A stretch of DNA of 64,000 nucleotides, from positions 1 to 64,000 of the forward strand of contig NZ_JACLGO010000011.1 in the NCBI RefSeq assembly GCF_014219065.1, in the 5' to 3' direction. Shown one piece after another: positions 1 to 8,850 of this stretch; positions within the stretch are counted from its first letter, which is position 1, and the number at the start of each line of letters is the position of its first letter. The notes under the pieces are model-generated. The model saw nothing but the letters and a program-made list of their open reading frames with translations, made no database searches and was not told the DNA's origin. This stretch comes from Halopseudomonas xiamenensis. GTDB taxonomy: Bacteria; Pseudomonadota; Gammaproteobacteria; Pseudomonadales; Pseudomonadaceae. Made by a program: the position numbers and the translations under genes.

Positions 1-83
1 CGCTGATGCAGAACCAGACAACCTACCAGCCAAAAACAGCAGAATAAGGGGTTGCCTGGAACCATAGAATCTCCCACGCCAAC

Positions 84-110
84 ACGACCACCACGACCAC
101 CACGACCACC
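84..110. repeat. Three tandem copies of a 9-bp unit
   Basis: Three perfect copies of ACGACCACC lie head to tail. This is a short low-complexity tract in the intergenic region downstream of lipB; no gene covers it convincingly. Confidence 0.8.
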
Positions 111-113
111 CTG

Positions 114-134
114 ACAGGTCCATTTTGGACCTGT
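114..134. repeat. Perfect inverted repeat downstream of lipB
   Basis: ACAGGTCCA and TGGACCTGT form a perfect 9-bp stem around a 3-nt TTT loop. There is no strong U-tract after it on either strand, so it is a possible but unproven terminator for the lipB operon. Confidence 0.55.
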
Positions 135-198
135 AGGAAAACCATACAAGCCCCGCCCCGGGGCGATGAGAGTTGACGGTTACGCTGATGACCAACCC

Positions 199-223
199 AT
201 CGCGGCGAGGCGCCGCTCCTACA
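199..223. repeat. Pseudomonas REP-like element
   Basis: On the minus strand this reads TGTAGGAGCGGCGCC followed by TCGCCGCGAT, which matches the TAGGAGCGGC-type extragenic palindrome familiar from Pseudomonas genomes. It lies in the gap after lipB, a usual place for REP units. Confidence 0.65.
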
Positions 224-263
224 GAGAGCCCACAGAGGGTAGCCAGGTATAGTGGCAGTAGCG

Positions 264-887
264 CTATACCAGCGGATAACCCAGGCGCTGACGAAGTACC
301 TGCTCCAGGCGCCGAGCCACCTCATCGATACTCACCGGCTCTGCTACCAGCTCGCTGAGCTGGGTCATGCGCAGGCCGCTGTAACCACAGGGATTGATGC
401 GCTGGAATGGCTGCATGTCCATATCGACATTCAATGCCAGACCATGGAATGAACAGCCTCGGCGTACGCGCAGCCCCAGCGAGGCGATCTTCGCGCCATC
501 CACGTAGACACCAGGAGCATCCGCCTTCGGTGCCGCTTCCACGCCGTAGGACGCCAGCACCTCGACCAGACTCTGCTCCATGGCCGTAACCAACTCCCGC
601 ACACCGAGCCCCAGCCGCCGCAGATCGAGCATCAGGTAGCCGACCAGTTGACCGGGACCGTGGTAAGTCACCTGGCCGCCACGCTCAACCTGGATCACCG
701 GAATATCCCCCGGCGCCAGCAGGTGCTCGGCCTTGCCGGCCTGCCCCTGGGTGAACACCGGCGGGTGTTGCAACAGCCAGATCTCATCGGCGGTCTCGGC
801 GTCACGCTCGGCGGTCAGGCTGCGCATGGCTTCCAGGGTGGGCTGGTACTCGACCAGCCCCAGCTCCCTGACGATCAGTTGCGGCAT
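264..887 (-). CDS. lipB: Octanoyltransferase LipB
   Basis: Transfers the octanoyl group from octanoyl-ACP to lipoyl domains of 2-oxoacid dehydrogenases and GcvH, the first step of cytoplasmic lipoate synthesis. The signature [12 protein letters not shown] is visible near residues 69-80, the acyl-carrying Cys sits in INPCGYSG (about 167), and the general acid-base Lys in [10 protein letters not shown] (about 133). Length (about 207 aa) is normal. Either GTG at 890 or ATG at 887 could start it; with ATG the ybeD stop and lipB start share one base (TGATG). Last gene of the minus-strand envelope operon; lipA, often its neighbour, is not present in the 263 bp to the left. Confidence 0.97.
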   Translation of the reverse strand: MPQLIVRELGLVEYQPTLEAMRSLTAERDAETADEIWLLQHPPVFTQGQAGKAEHLLAPGDIPVIQVERGGQVTYHGPGQLVGYLMLDLRRLGLGVRELVTAMEQSLVEVLASYGVEAAPKADAPGVYVDGAKIASLGLRVRRGCSFHGLALNVDMDMQPFQRINPCGYSGLRMTQLSELVAEPVSIDEVARRLEQVLRQRLGYPLV

Positions 888-1162
888 CACAGCACCATGT
901 GCACGTGGCCGGTGGCCTTGAGGTCGGCGTGCAACTGCTGCAACTGCTGCTCACCGGTGGCGGTCATCACCAGGCGCAATGACTGGAAGCGACCATTCTT
1001 GCTGTCCTGTACCACCAGGGTCGCGACATCCAGTTCGGTATCGTGCTGCCTGACCACAGCCAGCAACTGCTCGATGACGCCATCACCGGCGGTGCAGATG
1101 ACCTTGATCGGGTACTGGCAGGGAAACTCGATCTTCGGGGTATCGGGAGTCTTGTCGCTCAT
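887..1162 (-). CDS. ybeD: DUF493 family protein YbeD
   Basis: A 91-residue member of the DUF493/YbeD family, an ACT-like small cytoplasmic protein usually encoded between dacA and lipB; its role is not settled and is thought to be regulatory for lipoate or lipoyl metabolism. The sequence has the typical [10 protein letters not shown] start of the fold and ends GHVHMVL. An in-frame upstream extension to 1246 lies inside the end of dacA and looks spurious, so the ATG at 1162 is chosen. Translationally coupled to lipB. Confidence 0.93.
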   Translation of the reverse strand: MSDKTPDTPKIEFPCQYPIKVICTAGDGVIEQLLAVVRQHDTELDVATLVVQDSKNGRFQSLRLVMTATGEQQLQQLHADLKATGHVHMVL

Positions 1163-1172
1163 GCCTGTCGCC

Positions 1173-2363
1173 TCAGTTGAACAGACCGTAGAAGAACAAC
1201 CGGATGCTATCCCACAGACGTCCGAACAGGCCCGCCTGCTCGACATCGGCCAGCGCTACCAGGTCAGCGGTGTGCACCACTTCATCACCCAGCTTGACCT
1301 CAACCTGGCCTACCACGTCGCCTGCAGCCAGCGGTGCCTTGATCACCGGGTTCAGGGTGACCGCCGCCTCGAGCTTGTCAGCCTGCCCCTTGGGCAGTGT
1401 CAGCACCAGGCCATCGGCCAGGCCGGCCTCGACCGAACTGTCCTGGCCAGACCAGACCCGCGCGGTGGAGACCACCTGGCCCGGCTGGTAGAAGCTCTTG
1501 GTCTCGAAGAAACGGAAGCCCCAGGTCAGCAGCTTCTGGGTCTCCGCGGCGCGCGCCTGCTCGCTGACGGTACCCATGACCACCGAGATCAGCCGCATGC
1601 CCTCGCGCTCGGCCGAGGCCACCAGGCAATAGCCGGCTTCATCGGTATGCCCGGTCTTGAGCCCGTCGACCGACTTGTCACGCCATAGCATGAGGTTGCG
1701 GTTGGGTTGGCGAATGCCGTTCCAGACGAACTCCTTTTCCTTGTACAGGGTGTAGTGCTCCGGATCGTCATTGATGATCGCCTTGGCCATGATGGCCATG
1801 TCACGGGCACTGGACACATGGCCCTCAGCCGGCAGGCCGGTGGCGTTCTCGAAATGCGAATTGCGCATGCCCAGGCGCTGTGCGTGGCTGTTCATCAGGT
1901 CGGCGAAGGACTCCTCGCTGCCGGCGATATGCTCGGCCACTGCGACACTGGCGTCGTTACCGGACTGGATGATGATACCGCGCAGCAGATCGATCAGCGG
2001 TACCCGGTTGCCCACCTCGATGAACATCTTCGAGCCGCCCATGCGCCAGGCCTTCTCGCTGATAAGGACTTCGTCCTGTTCCTTCAGCTGGCCACGCAGG
2101 ATCTCCATGCTGGCGATATAGCTGGTCATCATCTTGGTCAGGCTGGCCGGCGGCAGCGGCTCGTCGGCATTGTGCTCGACCAGCACCTTGCCGCTGTTGG
2201 CATCGACCAGCAGATAGCTGGACGCGGCCACTGTCGGTGGTGGCGGCATCAGCGGCGCACTGGCTTGCGGCTGCGGCGCCGGCTGCGGTGTCTGGGCCAG
2301 GGCCGCCGGCGTCAGCAGCACGGCACTGGAAATCAACAGGGTATGGATAATTTTCTTGAACAT
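1173..2363 (-). CDS. dacA: D-alanyl-D-alanine carboxypeptidase (PBP5/6 type)
   Basis: Low-molecular-mass penicillin-binding protein that trims the terminal D-Ala from pentapeptide stems in the periplasm. The three serine-peptidase motifs are present: SLTK (Ser74, Lys77), SGN (134-136) and KTG (236-238). It has a signal peptide ending at ALA (residue 23), a proline-rich linker, a C-terminal beta domain and a terminal amphipathic anchor (FGRLWDSIRLFFYGLFN). The start at 2363 (MFKKIIHT) is chosen because it begins the signal peptide; the longer in-frame form to 2396 adds 11 polar residues. 396 aa, normal length. Confidence 0.96.
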   Translation of the reverse strand: MFKKIIHTLLISSAVLLTPAALAQTPQPAPQPQASAPLMPPPPTVAASSYLLVDANSGKVLVEHNADEPLPPASLTKMMTSYIASMEILRGQLKEQDEVLISEKAWRMGGSKMFIEVGNRVPLIDLLRGIIIQSGNDASVAVAEHIAGSEESFADLMNSHAQRLGMRNSHFENATGLPAEGHVSSARDMAIMAKAIINDDPEHYTLYKEKEFVWNGIRQPNRNLMLWRDKSVDGLKTGHTDEAGYCLVASAEREGMRLISVVMGTVSEQARAAETQKLLTWGFRFFETKSFYQPGQVVSTARVWSGQDSSVEAGLADGLVLTLPKGQADKLEAAVTLNPVIKAPLAAGDVVGQVEVKLGDEVVHTADLVALADVEQAGLFGRLWDSIRLFFYGLFN

Positions 2364-2400
2364 GGTGCTCACTGTATTGATATGTGTATTTCGCAAGGAC

Positions 2401-3303
2401 TCAATTACTGCTGACCAGCGTCGGCGTACCGAGGTTGGCCAGACGCAGGGTTTCCATCAACTGCTGCGCCTGGTCATGATTGTCTACCGGGCCCAGTCGT
2501 ACCCGGTGCAGGGTGCGCGCATCGACCTGTACCGGGCTGACGAACACCGGCGCCTGGACCAGGCCCTGCAATTGCGTACGCAATTGCTCAGCGGCCTGCC
2601 CCGAGGAGAAGGCCCCGACCTGCAGGTAGAGCCCGCCCGCCGCCGGCGCTGCCGGCTGAGCGCTGCTGGTCACCGGCTGCTGCTGGGGCTGCGGCTGGGC
2701 GCGCACCAGGTAGCCCGGGTTATTCTCCTGCTGCCAGACCACCGGATCGATGCCCTCGACCTTGACCCGCGCCGTGCCCGTATCGGCAAAACCCAGCTTG
2801 ACCGCCCCGGCATAGGACAGGTCGATGATGCGGTCCGAGTGGAAAGGCCCGCGGTCGTTGACCCGCACTATGATGCTGCGCTGGTTGTCTACATTGGTGA
2901 CTCGCACATAGGTCGGCAGCGGCAGGGTCTTGTGCGCGGCGGTCATGCCATACAGGTCGTAGGGCTCGCCATTGGCGGTCAACTGGCCATGGAACTTGGT
3001 GCCATACCAGGAGGCCAACCCGGTTTCCCGGTAGTTGCGCCCGTCCTGCATGGGGTTGTAGTTACGTCCCAGCACCCGGTACGGACTGGCCTTGTAGGGG
3101 CCGGTATGCGGGGTGGGTACCGCGTCCGGAATCTGCGAGACATCCCGGAAATAGGCCGGCGCGCCATCCTGCGCCGGCCGCGGCGTACTCACGGTACTGC
3201 TGGCGTCGCCCTGCCGGACTGACGATGATGAGCAGGCCGCCAACATGGCCATCAACAGGCAGATGGCAGCGGCACCCGAAGCACGACGCAGTGGATTGTT
3301 CAT
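2401..3303 (-). CDS. rlpA: Septal-ring lytic transglycosylase RlpA (lipoprotein)
   Basis: Outer-membrane lipoprotein that cleaves denuded (peptide-free) glycan strands during daughter-cell separation in pseudomonads. A lipobox LAAC places the lipidated Cys at residue 24. The double-psi beta-barrel spans about residues 91-183 with the catalytic-site signatures GLASWYG and RVNDRGPF (Asp150), and a C-terminal SPOR domain (about 224-299) binds denuded peptidoglycan. Start at 3303 has the ribosome site GAGGGA and the correct signal peptide. Overlaps the mltB stop by four bases. Confidence 0.96.
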   Translation of the reverse strand: MNNPLRRASGAAAICLLMAMLAACSSSSVRQGDASSTVSTPRPAQDGAPAYFRDVSQIPDAVPTPHTGPYKASPYRVLGRNYNPMQDGRNYRETGLASWYGTKFHGQLTANGEPYDLYGMTAAHKTLPLPTYVRVTNVDNQRSIIVRVNDRGPFHSDRIIDLSYAGAVKLGFADTGTARVKVEGIDPVVWQQENNPGYLVRAQPQPQQQPVTSSAQPAAPAAGGLYLQVGAFSSGQAAEQLRTQLQGLVQAPVFVSPVQVDARTLHRVRLGPVDNHDQAQQLMETLRLANLGTPTLVSSN

Positions 3304-4313
3304 TGGTCCCTCGCTTCCCTTATCAGGTCGGCCAGCTGATGCACGACCATAGCGTACATGACGCTGCGATTGTAGCGGGTAATCACATGCAGGTTGTGCA
3401 GGCCCAGCCAGTATTGCTGATGATCCCCGGCGTCGAACTCGAAGGCCATCACCTCGGTGGCATCGTCCAGCTCCACCTGCGGTGCCCAACCGAGCTTCTT
3501 CAGCTCGGCGACGCTGATCTTGGCTTCCAGGCCACGCTCCAGGGTAAAGCCCTTGGCATAGTCATCACCGGATACCCTGGCCGGCACAGCGACGGTTTCA
3601 CCATGCCGCCACTTGTGCTCGGCGAAGTAGTTGGCCACGCTGCCGATGGCATCCACCGGATTGTTCCAGATGTCGCGCACGCCATCCTCGTCGAAATCCA
3701 CCGCATAGGCCTGGTAGCTGCTGGGGATGAACTGCGGAAAGCCCATGGCACCGGCGTAGGAGCCGGTCAGTGTCAGTGGATCGACCTGCTGCTCACGGGT
3801 CAGCACCAGATAGGACTTGAGCTGGCGCCGGAAGAAGTCTGCCCGCGGCGGGTAGTCGAAGCCCAGGGTGGTCAGTGCATCGATCACCCGGTGGCTGCCC
3901 TTGTTGCCGCCGTAGAAGGTTTCCACGCCGATGATCGCCAGGATCACCTCGGGCTCCACGCCATAGACTTCCTCGGCGCGGGCCAGTGCCTCGGCGTGCT
4001 GCTCCCAGAACGCCACGCCATCGGCTATGCGCTTGTCGGTGATGAATATCTTGCGGTACTCATGCCAGGGCCGCACGCGCTCGGCGGGCCGGGAAATCGC
4101 TTCCAGGATGGCATCCTTGCGCTCGGCCTGCTCCAGCAGTTGCCGTACGTGCTGCGGGTTGAAGCCATACTCGGTACGCATCTCCTCGACGAAGGGCTCC
4201 ACCGCCGGATGCTCCGCGGTATAAGGACCGGCCATCAGCACCGGGCTGACGCCGGCAGTCAGCAGAGCAACCAGCGCATTGCTGCGCAACCAACCTGAAA
4301 CGTGATCAATCAT
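3300..4313 (-). CDS. mltB: Membrane-bound lytic murein transglycosylase B
   Basis: Family 3 lytic transglycosylase that cleaves the MurNAc-GlcNAc bond with formation of 1,6-anhydroMurNAc. The catalytic Glu is in AIIGVETFYGGNKG (Glu131), followed by the family-conserved YAGAMGFPQFIPSS. The N-terminus is a hydrophobic signal segment; I see no lipobox Cys, so this is the soluble or SltB1-like form found next to rodA in Pseudomonas. An upstream ATG at 4361 overlaps rodA; 4313 is preferred because it starts the signal peptide. 337 aa. Confidence 0.93.
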   Translation of the reverse strand: MIDHVSGWLRSNALVALLTAGVSPVLMAGPYTAEHPAVEPFVEEMRTEYGFNPQHVRQLLEQAERKDAILEAISRPAERVRPWHEYRKIFITDKRIADGVAFWEQHAEALARAEEVYGVEPEVILAIIGVETFYGGNKGSHRVIDALTTLGFDYPPRADFFRRQLKSYLVLTREQQVDPLTLTGSYAGAMGFPQFIPSSYQAYAVDFDEDGVRDIWNNPVDAIGSVANYFAEHKWRHGETVAVPARVSGDDYAKGFTLERGLEAKISVAELKKLGWAPQVELDDATEVMAFEFDAGDHQQYWLGLHNLHVITRYNRSVMYAMVVHQLADLIREARDQ

Positions 4314-4342
4314 GAGCAACCCTGATTCTCCAGAAAGACGGT

Positions 4343-5485
4343 TCATCCATGACTCATCCACTTGCGGTGCGTGTGAATGGACATCAGGATGCCGAAACCC
4401 ACCAGCAACGTGGTCAATGAGGTGCCGCCATAGCTGATCATCGGCAAGGGTACGCCGACCACCGGCAGCAGGCCACTGACCATGCCGATATTAACGAAAA
4501 CGTAGACAAAAAACGTCAGCGTGATGCTGCCCGCCAACAATTTGCTGAAACTTTCCTGGGCCTGGTGGGTGATGTACAACCCGCGGGCGATGATCAGCAG
4601 ATAGACCAGCAGCAGCAGTGCCACGCCGACCAGCCCGAACTCCTCGGCCAGCACGGCGATGATGAAGTCGGTATGCCCCTCCGGGAGGAAGTCCAGGTGC
4701 GATTGGGTGCCCTGCAGCCAGCCCTTGCCGAATACCCCGCCGGAACCGATCGCCGCCTTGGACTGGATGATATTCCAGCCCGCTCCCAGGGGATCACTCT
4801 CGGGATTGAGGAAGGTCAGTACGCGCTGCTTCTGGTAACCGTGCATGACGAAGAACCACATGCCCACTGCACCCGGCACCAACGCCAGCAACGCACCGAG
4901 CACATAGCGCCAGCGCAGCCCTGCCAGCAACAGCCCGAAGATACCGGAGGCAGCGATCAGCAGTGTGGTGCCCAGATCCGGCTGTTTGAGGATCAACACC
5001 ACCGGCACGAAGATGATCAGCAGGCAGATGCATACGTGCTTGAAACGGGGTGGCATTTCCCGCCGCCCCAGGTACCAGGCCACGCTCATCGGCATCACCA
5101 GCTTCATGATTTCCGAGGGCTGGAAGGTGATCAATCCCGGAATCCTGATCCAGCGCTGCGCGCCCTTGGCCTCGGTCCCCACCAGCAGTACCGCCAGCAG
5201 CAGCAGCACGGATACCAGATAGGCCGGCGGCAACCAGCGCTCCATGAAACGCGGCTGGAACTGGGCGACGAGCATCATCGCCGCCAGGCCCACGGCGTAA
5301 TGCGCCCCCTGGCGGTAGACCATGGCCATGCTCTTGCTGCTGGCGGAATACAGCACGAAGCCGGCGACGCCAGCCAGGATCAGGATCAGCAGCAGCAGCC
5401 AGGGGTCCAGATGCAGGCGCATCCACAATGGTTCGCGGCGCAGCCCACGGGGATCAGGTGCGGATATGCCCGCCAATGGCTTCAT
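4343..5485 (-). CDS. rodA: Rod-shape SEDS glycosyltransferase RodA
   Basis: Polytopic SEDS peptidoglycan polymerase of the elongasome, working as a pair with PBP2. About ten hydrophobic segments are visible, with the large periplasmic loop holding LDFLPEGHTDFI, whose Asp is the candidate catalytic residue in this family, and the C-terminal signature MISYGGTSL. 380 aa is standard. The start overlaps the end of mrdA by four bases, indicating translational coupling with its partner transpeptidase. Confidence 0.97.
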   Translation of the reverse strand: MKPLAGISAPDPRGLRREPLWMRLHLDPWLLLLILILAGVAGFVLYSASSKSMAMVYRQGAHYAVGLAAMMLVAQFQPRFMERWLPPAYLVSVLLLLAVLLVGTEAKGAQRWIRIPGLITFQPSEIMKLVMPMSVAWYLGRREMPPRFKHVCICLLIIFVPVVLILKQPDLGTTLLIAASGIFGLLLAGLRWRYVLGALLALVPGAVGMWFFVMHGYQKQRVLTFLNPESDPLGAGWNIIQSKAAIGSGGVFGKGWLQGTQSHLDFLPEGHTDFIIAVLAEEFGLVGVALLLLVYLLIIARGLYITHQAQESFSKLLAGSITLTFFVYVFVNIGMVSGLLPVVGVPLPMISYGGTSLTTLLVGFGILMSIHTHRKWMSHG

Positions 5486-7350
5486 GGCTCGCCCTCCTCG
5501 GCGAAGGTTTCCGGCTCGGGATCAGGCAGCAGCCAGGCATCGAACAGGGTCCGCGCCACCGGCGCCGCCACCCGCCCGCCGGACTCGCCGTTCTCGACCA
5601 TCACCGCCACCGCGATCTGCGGATCGTCCACCGGGGCGAAGCCGACGAACAGGGCATGATCTCGATGCCGCTCCTTGAGCGCTTCGGAGTCATAGCGGGC
5701 ACCCTGGGCGATGGCCACCACCTGCGCGGTACCGGTCTTACCAGCCATGCGATAGGGCGCGCCGGCCGCCGCCGCGCGTGAGGTACCACGCTCACCATGC
5801 ATGACGCCCTCCATGGTCTTGATGATGAAATCCCAGTCACCGGGATTCTTCAGTACCACATCCTGCGGCGTATCACTTTCATCCGGCGCTCCCCCTTCGG
5901 CATGCAGCAGCATGCGCGGGCGTTTCCACACCCCACGGTTGGCGATCAGTGCGGTGGAATGCGCCAGCTGCAATGGCGTGGTCAGCATATAGCCCTGGCC
6001 GATGCCGGTGATCAATGTCTCGCCGGGATACCAGGGCTGGCGGCGCGAGGCGCGCTTCCAGTCCCGCGACGGCATCAGGCCGGCGGTTTCCTCGAACATG
6101 TCCAGCGACACCCGCTGCCCCAGGCCGAACTGGCTCATGAATTCATGCAGGCGATCGATGCCCAGCTTGTGCGCCAGGTCATAGAAATAGGTGTCATTGG
6201 AGCGCGCCATGGCCAGCTCCATGTCTACCCAACCATCACCATAGCGGTTCCAGTTACGGTACTTGTGGGTGTTGTTGGGTAGCTGATAGAAGCCCGGATC
6301 GTATACCCGCGCGGTGCGCGTGGTGACACCGTAGTCCAGGCCAGCGAGGGCAACGATCTGCTTGACCGTCGAGCCGGGTGGATACAGGCCGCGCAGCACA
6401 CGGTTGAACAGCGGCTGGTCGAGCGAGTCACGCAGCGCTCCGTAATTGGCATGACTGATGCCGGTGACGAACAGATTCGGGTCGAACCCCGGCTGGCTGA
6501 CGAAGGCCAGCACCCCGCCGGTTTTCGGCTCGATCGCCACCACCGCGCCCCGGCGGTTGCCCAGTGCCTGCTCCGCCACCGCCTGCAGGCGGCTGTCCAG
6601 GTGCAGGGTCAGATCCTTGCCGGACTCGGGCTCGGTACGCTTGAGCACCCGCAGCACCCGGCCACGGGCATTGGTCTCGACCTCTTCATAGCCTACGGTA
6701 CCGTGCAGCAGATCTTCGTAGAAACGCTCGACCCCGGTCTTGCCGATATAGTGCGTACCGGCATAGGCAACCTGGTCGATGCGCTCCATTTCCCGCTCGT
6801 TGATACGCCCGACATAGCCCACCGCATGGGCGAAATGCTCGGCCAGCGGATAATGCCGCACGAAGCTGGCCTGCACCTCGACACCCGGCAGGCGGAACTG
6901 GTTGACGGCGATACGGGCGATCTGGTCCTCGGTCAGGCCGAACATCACCGGTACCGCCTCGAATGGCCGGCGCGCCTGGGTCAGGCGGCGACGCAGTTGC
7001 TCGATATCCTCGTCGCTCAGCTGCAGCAGGGTCTTCACCAGCTCGATGGTGGCATCCAGATCCGGACTGCGCTCACGAGTGATACTCAGACTGAAGCTGG
7101 GCCGGTTCTCGGCCAGGGCGATGCCGTTGCGATCATAGATGCGGCCACGCGAGGGCGGGATCGGCTGCACGTGGACCCGGTTGTTTTCCGACAGCGTGGA
7201 ATGATGTTCGTACTGCACCACCTGCAGCCAGTACATGCGCGCCAGCAGGCCACCGGTGGCCAGCACGATCAGCAGCACGGCAAGGATGATCCTGCGCTGC
7301 ACGATGCCGGCGTCGTTGAGATGGTCCTTGATGCGAATCGGCTTGGCCAT
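5482..7350 (-). CDS. mrdA: Peptidoglycan D,D-transpeptidase PBP2
   Basis: Class B penicillin-binding protein that crosslinks peptidoglycan in the lateral wall. A single N-terminal membrane anchor (about residues 20-43) is followed by the dimerisation/pedestal domain (PPSRGRIYDRNG near 65-76) and the transpeptidase domain with SxxK (Ser327-TV-Lys330), SND (384-386) and KTG (538-540). 622 aa, normal. It heads the rodA-mltB-rlpA run with four-base overlaps, as in Pseudomonas. Confidence 0.97.
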   Translation of the reverse strand: MAKPIRIKDHLNDAGIVQRRIILAVLLIVLATGGLLARMYWLQVVQYEHHSTLSENNRVHVQPIPPSRGRIYDRNGIALAENRPSFSLSITRERSPDLDATIELVKTLLQLSDEDIEQLRRRLTQARRPFEAVPVMFGLTEDQIARIAVNQFRLPGVEVQASFVRHYPLAEHFAHAVGYVGRINEREMERIDQVAYAGTHYIGKTGVERFYEDLLHGTVGYEEVETNARGRVLRVLKRTEPESGKDLTLHLDSRLQAVAEQALGNRRGAVVAIEPKTGGVLAFVSQPGFDPNLFVTGISHANYGALRDSLDQPLFNRVLRGLYPPGSTVKQIVALAGLDYGVTTRTARVYDPGFYQLPNNTHKYRNWNRYGDGWVDMELAMARSNDTYFYDLAHKLGIDRLHEFMSQFGLGQRVSLDMFEETAGLMPSRDWKRASRRQPWYPGETLITGIGQGYMLTTPLQLAHSTALIANRGVWKRPRMLLHAEGGAPDESDTPQDVVLKNPGDWDFIIKTMEGVMHGERGTSRAAAAGAPYRMAGKTGTAQVVAIAQGARYDSEALKERHRDHALFVGFAPVDDPQIAVAVMVENGESGGRVAAPVARTLFDAWLLPDPEPETFAEEGEP

Positions 7351-7353
7351 GTA

Positions 7354-7821
7354 TCACTTGTGGTAGGGGTGGCGGTTCAGAATGGTCCAGGCACGATACA
7401 GCTGTTCGGCGAGCAGGATGCGTACCAGCGGATGCGGCAGGGTCAGCGGCGACAACGACCAGCGCTGGTCGCTGCGCGCAGCCACCTCGCTGGCCAGCCC
7501 TTCCGGGCCGCCGACCATCAGGTTCACCGTGCGCGCGTCCAGTCGCCAGCTTTCCAGCTGCTCGGCCAGCGCTTCGGTCGACCATGGCCGGCCTTCGACC
7601 TCCAGCGTGACGATGCGTTCCCCGGGCTGGGTCGCCGCCAGCATCTGCTCGCCTTCGCGGCGCATCAGCCGGGCTACGTCGGCATTCTTGCCGCGGGTGG
7701 CCAGGGGAACCTCCACCAGCTCCAGCGGCAGATCGGCCGGCATGCGCTTGGCATACTCCTGATAACCCTGCTCCACCCAGCGCGGCATACGCGAGGCCAC
7801 GCTGATCAGGCGAATACGCAA
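7354..7821 (-). CDS. rlmH: 23S rRNA pseudouridine-1915 N3-methyltransferase RlmH
   Basis: SPOUT methyltransferase that modifies helix 69 of 23S rRNA. The trefoil-knot SAM site shows as NLMVGGPEG and the C-terminus ends LNRHPYHK as in the family; 155 aa is exact family length. The start codon is TTG at 7821: the N-terminal MRIRLISV is the conserved family start, and a GGAG ribosome site lies nine bases upstream inside the end of rsfS. Confidence 0.96.
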   Translation of the reverse strand: MRIRLISVASRMPRWVEQGYQEYAKRMPADLPLELVEVPLATRGKNADVARLMRREGEQMLAATQPGERIVTLEVEGRPWSTEALAEQLESWRLDARTVNLMVGGPEGLASEVAARSDQRWSLSPLTLPHPLVRILLAEQLYRAWTILNRHPYHK

Positions 7822-7827
7822 GAACGC

Positions 7828-8190
7828 CTACTCCGCGGTCGGTTGCTGCTGTTGCGCGCGACGCGATTCGGCACTCTGCCAGAGGCGTTCCAGGTCATAG
7901 AACTGGCGGGTGGCCGGTTGCATGATATGCACCACGATGTCGCCCAGGTCCACCAGCACCCATTCACCGGAATCCTTGCCCTCGACGCCCAGTGGCCGGC
8001 ATCCGGCGGCCTTGGCCTTCTCGATGACGTTGTCGGCCAGCGCGCTCACCTGACGGTTGGAGCCGCCGCTGGCGATAATCATGTAATCGGTAACGCCGGT
8101 CAGCTCGCGCACGTCGATGCGTACCACGTCCTTGGCCTTGAGCTCTTCCAGCGCGCCTTCCACGGTCTTGACCAGATCATCAATCTGCAT
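7828..8190 (-). CDS. rsfS: Ribosomal silencing factor RsfS
   Basis: Binds L14 of the 50S subunit and blocks subunit joining when nutrients are short. The conserved core [14 protein letters not shown] and the segment [20 protein letters not shown] are present. 120 aa; the C-terminal tail is Gln-rich. Six bases separate it from the downstream rlmH, a near-universal pairing. Confidence 0.96.
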   Translation of the reverse strand: MQIDDLVKTVEGALEELKAKDVVRIDVRELTGVTDYMIIASGGSNRQVSALADNVIEKAKAAGCRPLGVEGKDSGEWVLVDLGDIVVHIMQPATRQFYDLERLWQSAESRRAQQQQPTAE

Positions 8191-8211
8191 AATGGTGTTC
8201 AGTTCCTCAAA

Positions 8212-8850
8212 TCAGGGCCGGTATAGCCCATTGGTTTCAATATAGCCAAGCACCGAGTCGGGCAGTAAAAAGCGCGGTGAGCGCCCTGCCGAAATCAGTG
8301 AGCGAATATGCGTGGCGGAAATCGCCAGGGGTGTCTGTGCCAGACACAGGATCTCGCCGCAGGTAGCGGTCAGCGCCGAGGCATCGCCGACACTGCGCGC
8401 CGCCAACAGATCCTTGAGCACCTCGGGCAACTCCTGATCCTGCTCCGGCCGCTGCAATACAACCAGGCTGGCCAGCTCCAGCAGCGACTCCCAGCGGTGC
8501 CAGCCGGGCAGCCCACAGAAGGCATCCCAGCCAACGATGAGAAACAACGTGGCCTCGGCACCCAGCTCGGCGCGCAATGCCTCCAGCGTCTCGACCGTAT
8601 AGGACGGGCGCTCGCGGCGCAGCTCGCAGTCATCGACCAGCAACTGGTCATCCGAGGCGGTCGCCAGGCAGACCATCTCCAGTCGCTGCTGGGCAGTCGC
8701 ACCGGGACTGTCCCGGTGCGGCGGCGTGGCGTTGGGGATCAGCCGCAGCTCATCCAGCGCCAGGTATTCACGAACCTCGACGGCGCTGCGCAGGTGTCCG
8801 AAATGAATCGGATCGAAGGTCCCACCCAGCAGCCCCACACGTAATGTCAC
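8212..8850 (-). CDS. nadD: Nicotinate-nucleotide adenylyltransferase
   Basis: Transfers AMP from ATP to nicotinate mononucleotide, giving deamido-NAD. The nucleotidyltransferase signature [12 protein letters not shown] is at residues 9-20, and the second motif [10 protein letters not shown] near the C-terminus is the ISxxxIR signature. The start is a GTG at 8850 whose GTGA overlaps the proA stop, so the two are translationally coupled. 212 aa. Confidence 0.96.
   Translation of the reverse strand: MTLRVGLLGGTFDPIHFGHLRSAVEVREYLALDELRLIPNATPPHRDSPGATAQQRLEMVCLATASDDQLLVDDCELRRERPSYTVETLEALRAELGAEATLFLIVGWDAFCGLPGWHRWESLLELASLVVLQRPEQDQELPEVLKDLLAARSVGDASALTATCGEILCLAQTPLAISATHIRSLISAGRSPRFLLPDSVLGYIETNGLYRP

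Noticed and set aside
84-110. Short tandem repeat considered as a CRISPR array
   Set aside because: Units are 9 bp with no spacers; this is a simple repeat.
648-1688. Long plus-strand open frame opposite lipB, ybeD and dacA
   Set aside because: It is the antisense shadow of three well-identified genes in GC-rich DNA, with no domain and no ribosome site.
6451-8226. 591-codon plus-strand frame opposite mrdA, rlmH and rsfS
   Set aside because: Antisense to conserved genes, His/Gln-rich low-complexity translation typical of reverse-frame GC-rich sequence.
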